Source: Neodiprion pinetum (Eukaryota > Arthropoda > Insecta > Hymenoptera > Diprionidae). Taken from it: a DNA stretch of 64,000 bases. This document shows positions 60,591-64,000 of the stretch, piece after piece. A program made the position numbers and the translations under genes. A model generated the notes under the pieces. The model worked only from the letters and a program-made list of their open reading frames with translations. It was not told the DNA's origin and searched no databases. The stretch is from NCBI RefSeq assembly GCF_021155775.2, contig NC_060233.1, positions 1,426,001-1,490,000 of the forward strand. Direction: 5' to 3'. Position 1 is the first letter of the stretch. The number at the start of each line of letters is the position of its first letter.

Positions 60591-60631
<41 letters not shown>
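60591..60631. repeat. (TTG)n trinucleotide repeat
   Basis: About 13 perfect TTG units, then degenerate TTATCG. Confidence 0.9.
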
Positions 60632-60632
<1 letters not shown>

Positions 60633-61155
60633 TTATCGTTATCGTTGTTGTTATTTTTATATACACGTACACACGTACCGGTACGACGTATCGTACATCA
60701 TACCTCTACATGACATTGCACAAAACGTAGGTACGTACGACAAAGCGTGTATGTATCATGCGTGTATGCTTTCACGCGTGGTGTAAACTTCTAGAATCGC
60801 GGTGTATAATATACTGGCAAGAGAGGTTGATATTTTTGTTCCGGAGTGTACTGGCGTCAGACTGCCGTTATGGCTGTTATTATTTGTATATTATAATTTA
60901 GATACAATTATATCTCCGTCCTTGTTCGACGAACAAGGCTCTCGGCTCTCGCTCACTCCAATATATATATATATGTATATATATTGTATATTCTATATTG
61001 TATATTATATACATCTACGTATGTATTATTATACGCATACTCTCTTCACCGTCTCTACGCCCTTCTCTCTCTCTCTCTCCTTCTCCTACCCATATATCGT
61101 TCCATCTCGCTTTTCTTTCCACCGTTTGTTGTGTGCGCACCCGTTGCGGGAGTTG

Positions 61156-61157
<2 letters not shown>

Positions 61158-61190
<33 letters not shown>
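61158..61190. repeat. (GA)n microsatellite
   Basis: A GA run continuing into GAGTGAGTGAGCGAGGAGG purine-rich DNA. Confidence 0.9.
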
Positions 61191-61195
<5 letters not shown>

Positions 61196-61413
61196 GAGGA
61201 GGAAAAAGAAAAAAAAAAAAAAGAAAAACGGAGAGAGAGACGGAAACGAGAGAAGAAGAGGTATAATAAAGTCGCAGCGGCAACGAGACGGCGAGGGGAA
61301 AAGGAGGGGGGGACCAGGAGGATGGGACAATGAAATGAGAGAGAGAGACGGAGATGGCAATAAAATGTATTACCGTGTGCGGGAGAAGAGAAGAAAAGGG
61401 AAAAGAAAAAAGG

Positions 61414-61440
61414 AATAATAATAATAATAATAATAATAAC
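61414..61440. repeat. (TAA)n trinucleotide repeat
   Basis: About nine TAA units followed by CAACAGTAATAATAA. Confidence 0.9.
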
Positions 61441-61691
61441 AACAGTAATAATAAGAATATGAAGGGTAAAAAAAAAAGATATGTATGTATGTATGTGTAA
61501 GGAAAAAAAATTGATTAAAAAAAAAAAACAAGAACAACAACAACAACAACAAGAAAATACGACGGTACTCGCGGGGAGTGGTTTAAGAAGAGAGTGAGAA
61601 AGAGAGAGGAGAGACAAAGAAGGAGACCAGCGGTATTAACCACAGACCGAACCCCGGAGAAATTCCATCCCTGCTTACACATGTATACCTT

Positions 61692-61692
61692 A

Positions 61693-61736
<44 letters not shown>
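61692..61736. repeat. (TATC)n tetranucleotide repeat
   Basis: About eleven TATC units. Confidence 0.95.
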
Positions 61737-61948
61737 CATGTTATACATATATTAATGTTGAACCTTGCGCCTTTTACGTATATGACGTATTATTAAGGGA
61801 ATTATAGTTTTGTCTGTACAATGTATCGGATACATTTATACGTTTTTATGGGCTGCAATAATTTCTGTGAAAAACAGCAATTTTCTACTTCTTGCCCTCT
61901 GAACGTAAACTACAGATTTATATAATTTACACAGTTTATATATATATA

Positions 61949-62409
61949 AGACTGTATCTGAAAAATCGAATTTTTTTTTCTAAATTTGAAGTCGAATATA
62001 TTGTTCGAAATGACGAAGAAATTGTGTGGTCCAAGTTTCAGGTCTTAATATTAATATTTTCAGGTGTCACATCGCGATTTTCTTTTTTCCCATTTAAACA
62101 ACGTGGGAAAACTTGTTTTATTATTAAACTTTGGAATTTTATAACTCGTCAACGCATTAGTGTACCGATAATACCGTAACGTATTTTCGTAAGAAATTCG
62201 ACGCTCTACGAGAAAGATATCTTATAATTTTGTGACAAATCTACTCTATGAAAAGTTATTTCAGGTCAAAAGTAAAGAAAGGACCTCAAATAACTCGAGA
62301 GAGCAGATTTATCATAAAATGATATCAAACCTTTTGACAGCATTCTCTTTTAGTCATTTCAAACAATATATTCGACGACTTGAAAATAGTCGATTTTTTT
62401 TATCAGTCT
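61949..62409. repeat. TIR element, family H (about 460 bp), with a nested palindrome
   Basis: The outer inverted repeats (about 80 bp) start AGACTG and share AAAATCGA and CGAATATATTGTT(C/T)GAAATGAC. Inside lies an independent inverted repeat: arms of about 45 bp at 62220-62264 and 62282-62325, sharing TTATTT-AGGTC and AAATCT(A/G)CTCT blocks, around a 17-bp loop. No coding frame. The flanks are TATA-rich, so the target duplication is undefined. Confidence 0.75.
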
Positions 62410-63658
62410 AGTACGTATATAAATATATATATATTTATTATATATATATATATATTTTTTTTTTTTTATTGGTTCATTACTTAGGTACATATTTTCGTTC
62501 GTCTTTATTGCAGGCATATATACATTGTGAAAAGAGTCGAAGATATCGAATTTTGTTGAACATTCAATATTTGTACAATTGTGGAAGAAGAAGAAAAAGA
62601 AGTTGAAAGAGATTAAAAGAATGTAGATCATACATTATTTGACCGATTAAACAAGAACAAACTCCGGACAATCTCTTCTCTTTTTTCTCTCTGTCTCTCT
62701 CTCTCTCTCTCTTTTCGTCGTATAACAAATGTGCACATCTCCAGGTGAAACGATCTGCAGTCTTATTGTATCAATATATGTATATATATATACATACGTG
62801 TGTATGATAACGTAGTTTCGAGTCGACCGATTCGAGTTAATTGGGGAACCGAACTCGAACCTTCGAAGTGCATGTACTCACTGGTAAACTAAACCGAAGT
62901 GAGTGAGCTTCGTCACTCCGTGTGTATCTAATGCGTGCATGCTCCTATGCTGTACATATATTTGCGTTAGATTACAGTCGTACTCGAAAGAGACCTGCTG
63001 AGTTTGCTCGAGGTTATTAGTTGTTGGACTGGAGAGAAAACGTAGGAAGAAAAACATTCGGAAAATAAGGAAAAAGAATATTAAACGAGGACTCGGGTTC
63101 CGCGGATTGTTTATTTCTTCTACATGTAATGAGATTTGGACAAACTGCACCATCTATACATATATATATATATATAGATGATGTTACGGAAGAAACATCA
63201 TACGCTTCGTCAGCTGTATATTTTTATCATAATTCGTATGGTAGAACACATTTATCAACCGGTACGAGTAATTTACTTATATAATATGTACAAATTGTTC
63301 TCGGTAATACGTGTGTAATAAATAAGTATTGTAATTGAACAGTTTTATCGTTAGTTTCGAGGCGTTGTTCGATACTTCTGAACACACATCCCAAATCTTA
63401 TTATACCCATGCGTATGTCAGAGGTAGTTTTATTAAAATTCTACGTTACGTCGAATTGTCGGAAAATATCCTCATCCTCTTTATCCTCTTCCCCTCTTCT
63501 CTCTCCTCATCGACGACTCTTCGCAGCTTCGTCGAGAGCTGTCCTATTTGCTTACAATTAGCCTCTCGAGTAGTTGGTTCTACACGCATGCGCGCGTGTG
63601 TGTTTGTATGCCTGATGTATAGCGTAAGAGAAATTGTCCGCTGCACAGTGGTGAATTC

Positions 63659-63681
63659 GGGGGGGGGGGGGGGGGGGGGGG
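63659..63681. repeat. Poly-G homopolymer
   Basis: 23 consecutive G. Its true length should be treated as uncertain. Confidence 0.85.
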
Positions 63682-63806
63682 TTTAATAAAATTAAATGCC
63701 TTGGTAGTGTGGGCAGTGTAATTATTGGCAGATAATATACTCAATTTATACATTGTACCGTATGAAATGTAGTATGTACAGTGTGTGTGTAAATAACAAT
63801 AACAAC

Positions 63807-63843
<37 letters not shown>
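63807..63843. repeat. (AAT)n trinucleotide repeat
   Basis: About twelve AAT units after AACAATAACAAC. Confidence 0.9.
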
Positions 63844-63844
<1 letters not shown>

Positions 63845-64000
63845 GGAGGCGTCCGCGCACGCGCTCATTCGTAGAAATTGTTCCATGTTTTATACGTTGT
63901 TTACTTTTGTTGTTATTCTTCGTTTCTTTCGCTTGTATGTGTATTTTTTTATTTATTTATTTTTTCTTTTTTTTTTTTCTAGCTTCGCGATGTTATTTTT

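Larger units (their letters stand above)
55840..61948. other. Presumed bab intron, no exon recognised
   Basis: Simple repeats dominate: (GGTT)n at 56674, TA at 57825, a GCAGTT hexamer tract at 58491, poly-T/poly-A (58764-58786, 59491-59514), TTG at 60591, GA at 61158, TAA at 61414 and TATC at 61692. Long frames on either strand over 61000-61620 follow from the GA and TAA repeats. Nothing resembles the pipsqueak-type domain expected on a later bab exon. Confidence 0.45.
62410..64000. other. Presumed bab intron, no exon recognised
   Basis: AT-rich with TA tracts (62420-62452, 62773-62792, 63160-63176), a (CT)n run (62690-62713), poly-G at 63659, TAA at 63807, and T-rich DNA at the window edge. 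Confidence 0.45.

Noticed and set aside
61015..61617. 200-codon minus-strand frame rich in Ser, Leu and Phe
   Set aside because: It runs through (GA)n, poly-A and (TAA)n tracts; the composition follows the repeats, with no domain.

Overview
The window is eukaryotic nuclear DNA, almost certainly from an insect. The only recognisable protein-coding sequence is the 5' coding exon of a bric-a-brac (bab)-type BTB/POZ transcription factor at 35671-36792 (+). The rest is AT-rich and non-coding, dense in microsatellites, and carries at least a dozen non-autonomous inverted-repeat elements (MITE/foldback type). Insect origin follows from the insect-type BTB domain, the Q/H-rich linker and a degenerate (TTAGG)n tract, the arthropod telomere unit. 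A hymenopteran such as a sawfly would fit, but the window does not prove it.

Layout. 1-34.4 kb is upstream DNA with no supportable gene. It holds foldback family A (73-679, and inverted at 19139-19698), family B as an inverted pair (4031-4827 / 6803-7594), single inverted-repeat elements near 1.66, 9.63, 15.23 and 23.93 kb, a short hairpin at 21.72 kb, and family K copy 1 (28705-29402). 34.4-35.67 kb is a GC/CpG-rich block with a G-quadruplex motif and an Inr+DPE pair at exact spacing, followed by a leader with several upstream ATGs and a (GA)n tract. 35671-36792 is the bab coding exon (374 codons: BTB domain, basic NLS-like patch, long His/Gln tract), ending at a consensus GTGAGT donor. From 36793 to the end (about 27 kb) I found no further coding exon, so I read this as first intron. 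It contains elements at 37.92, 40.91, 46.11, 46.26 (K copy 2, inverted), 48.73, 55.51 and 61.95 kb, plus many simple repeats.

How it fits together. The bab exon sits between inverted copies of family K about 17 kb apart, in a locus colonised by small TIR elements, several with apparent TA target duplications (Tc1/mariner/pogo-like). The most unusual signal is that two otherwise different elements (15230-16012 and 40915-41572) share related termini and an AGTCCGCTTTGT motif 116-144 bp from all four ends. Two elements (40915-41572 and 48732-49345) are near-complete palindromes that would fold into long hairpin RNA if transcribed. No transposase, reverse transcriptase, tRNA, rRNA or CRISPR array was recognised.
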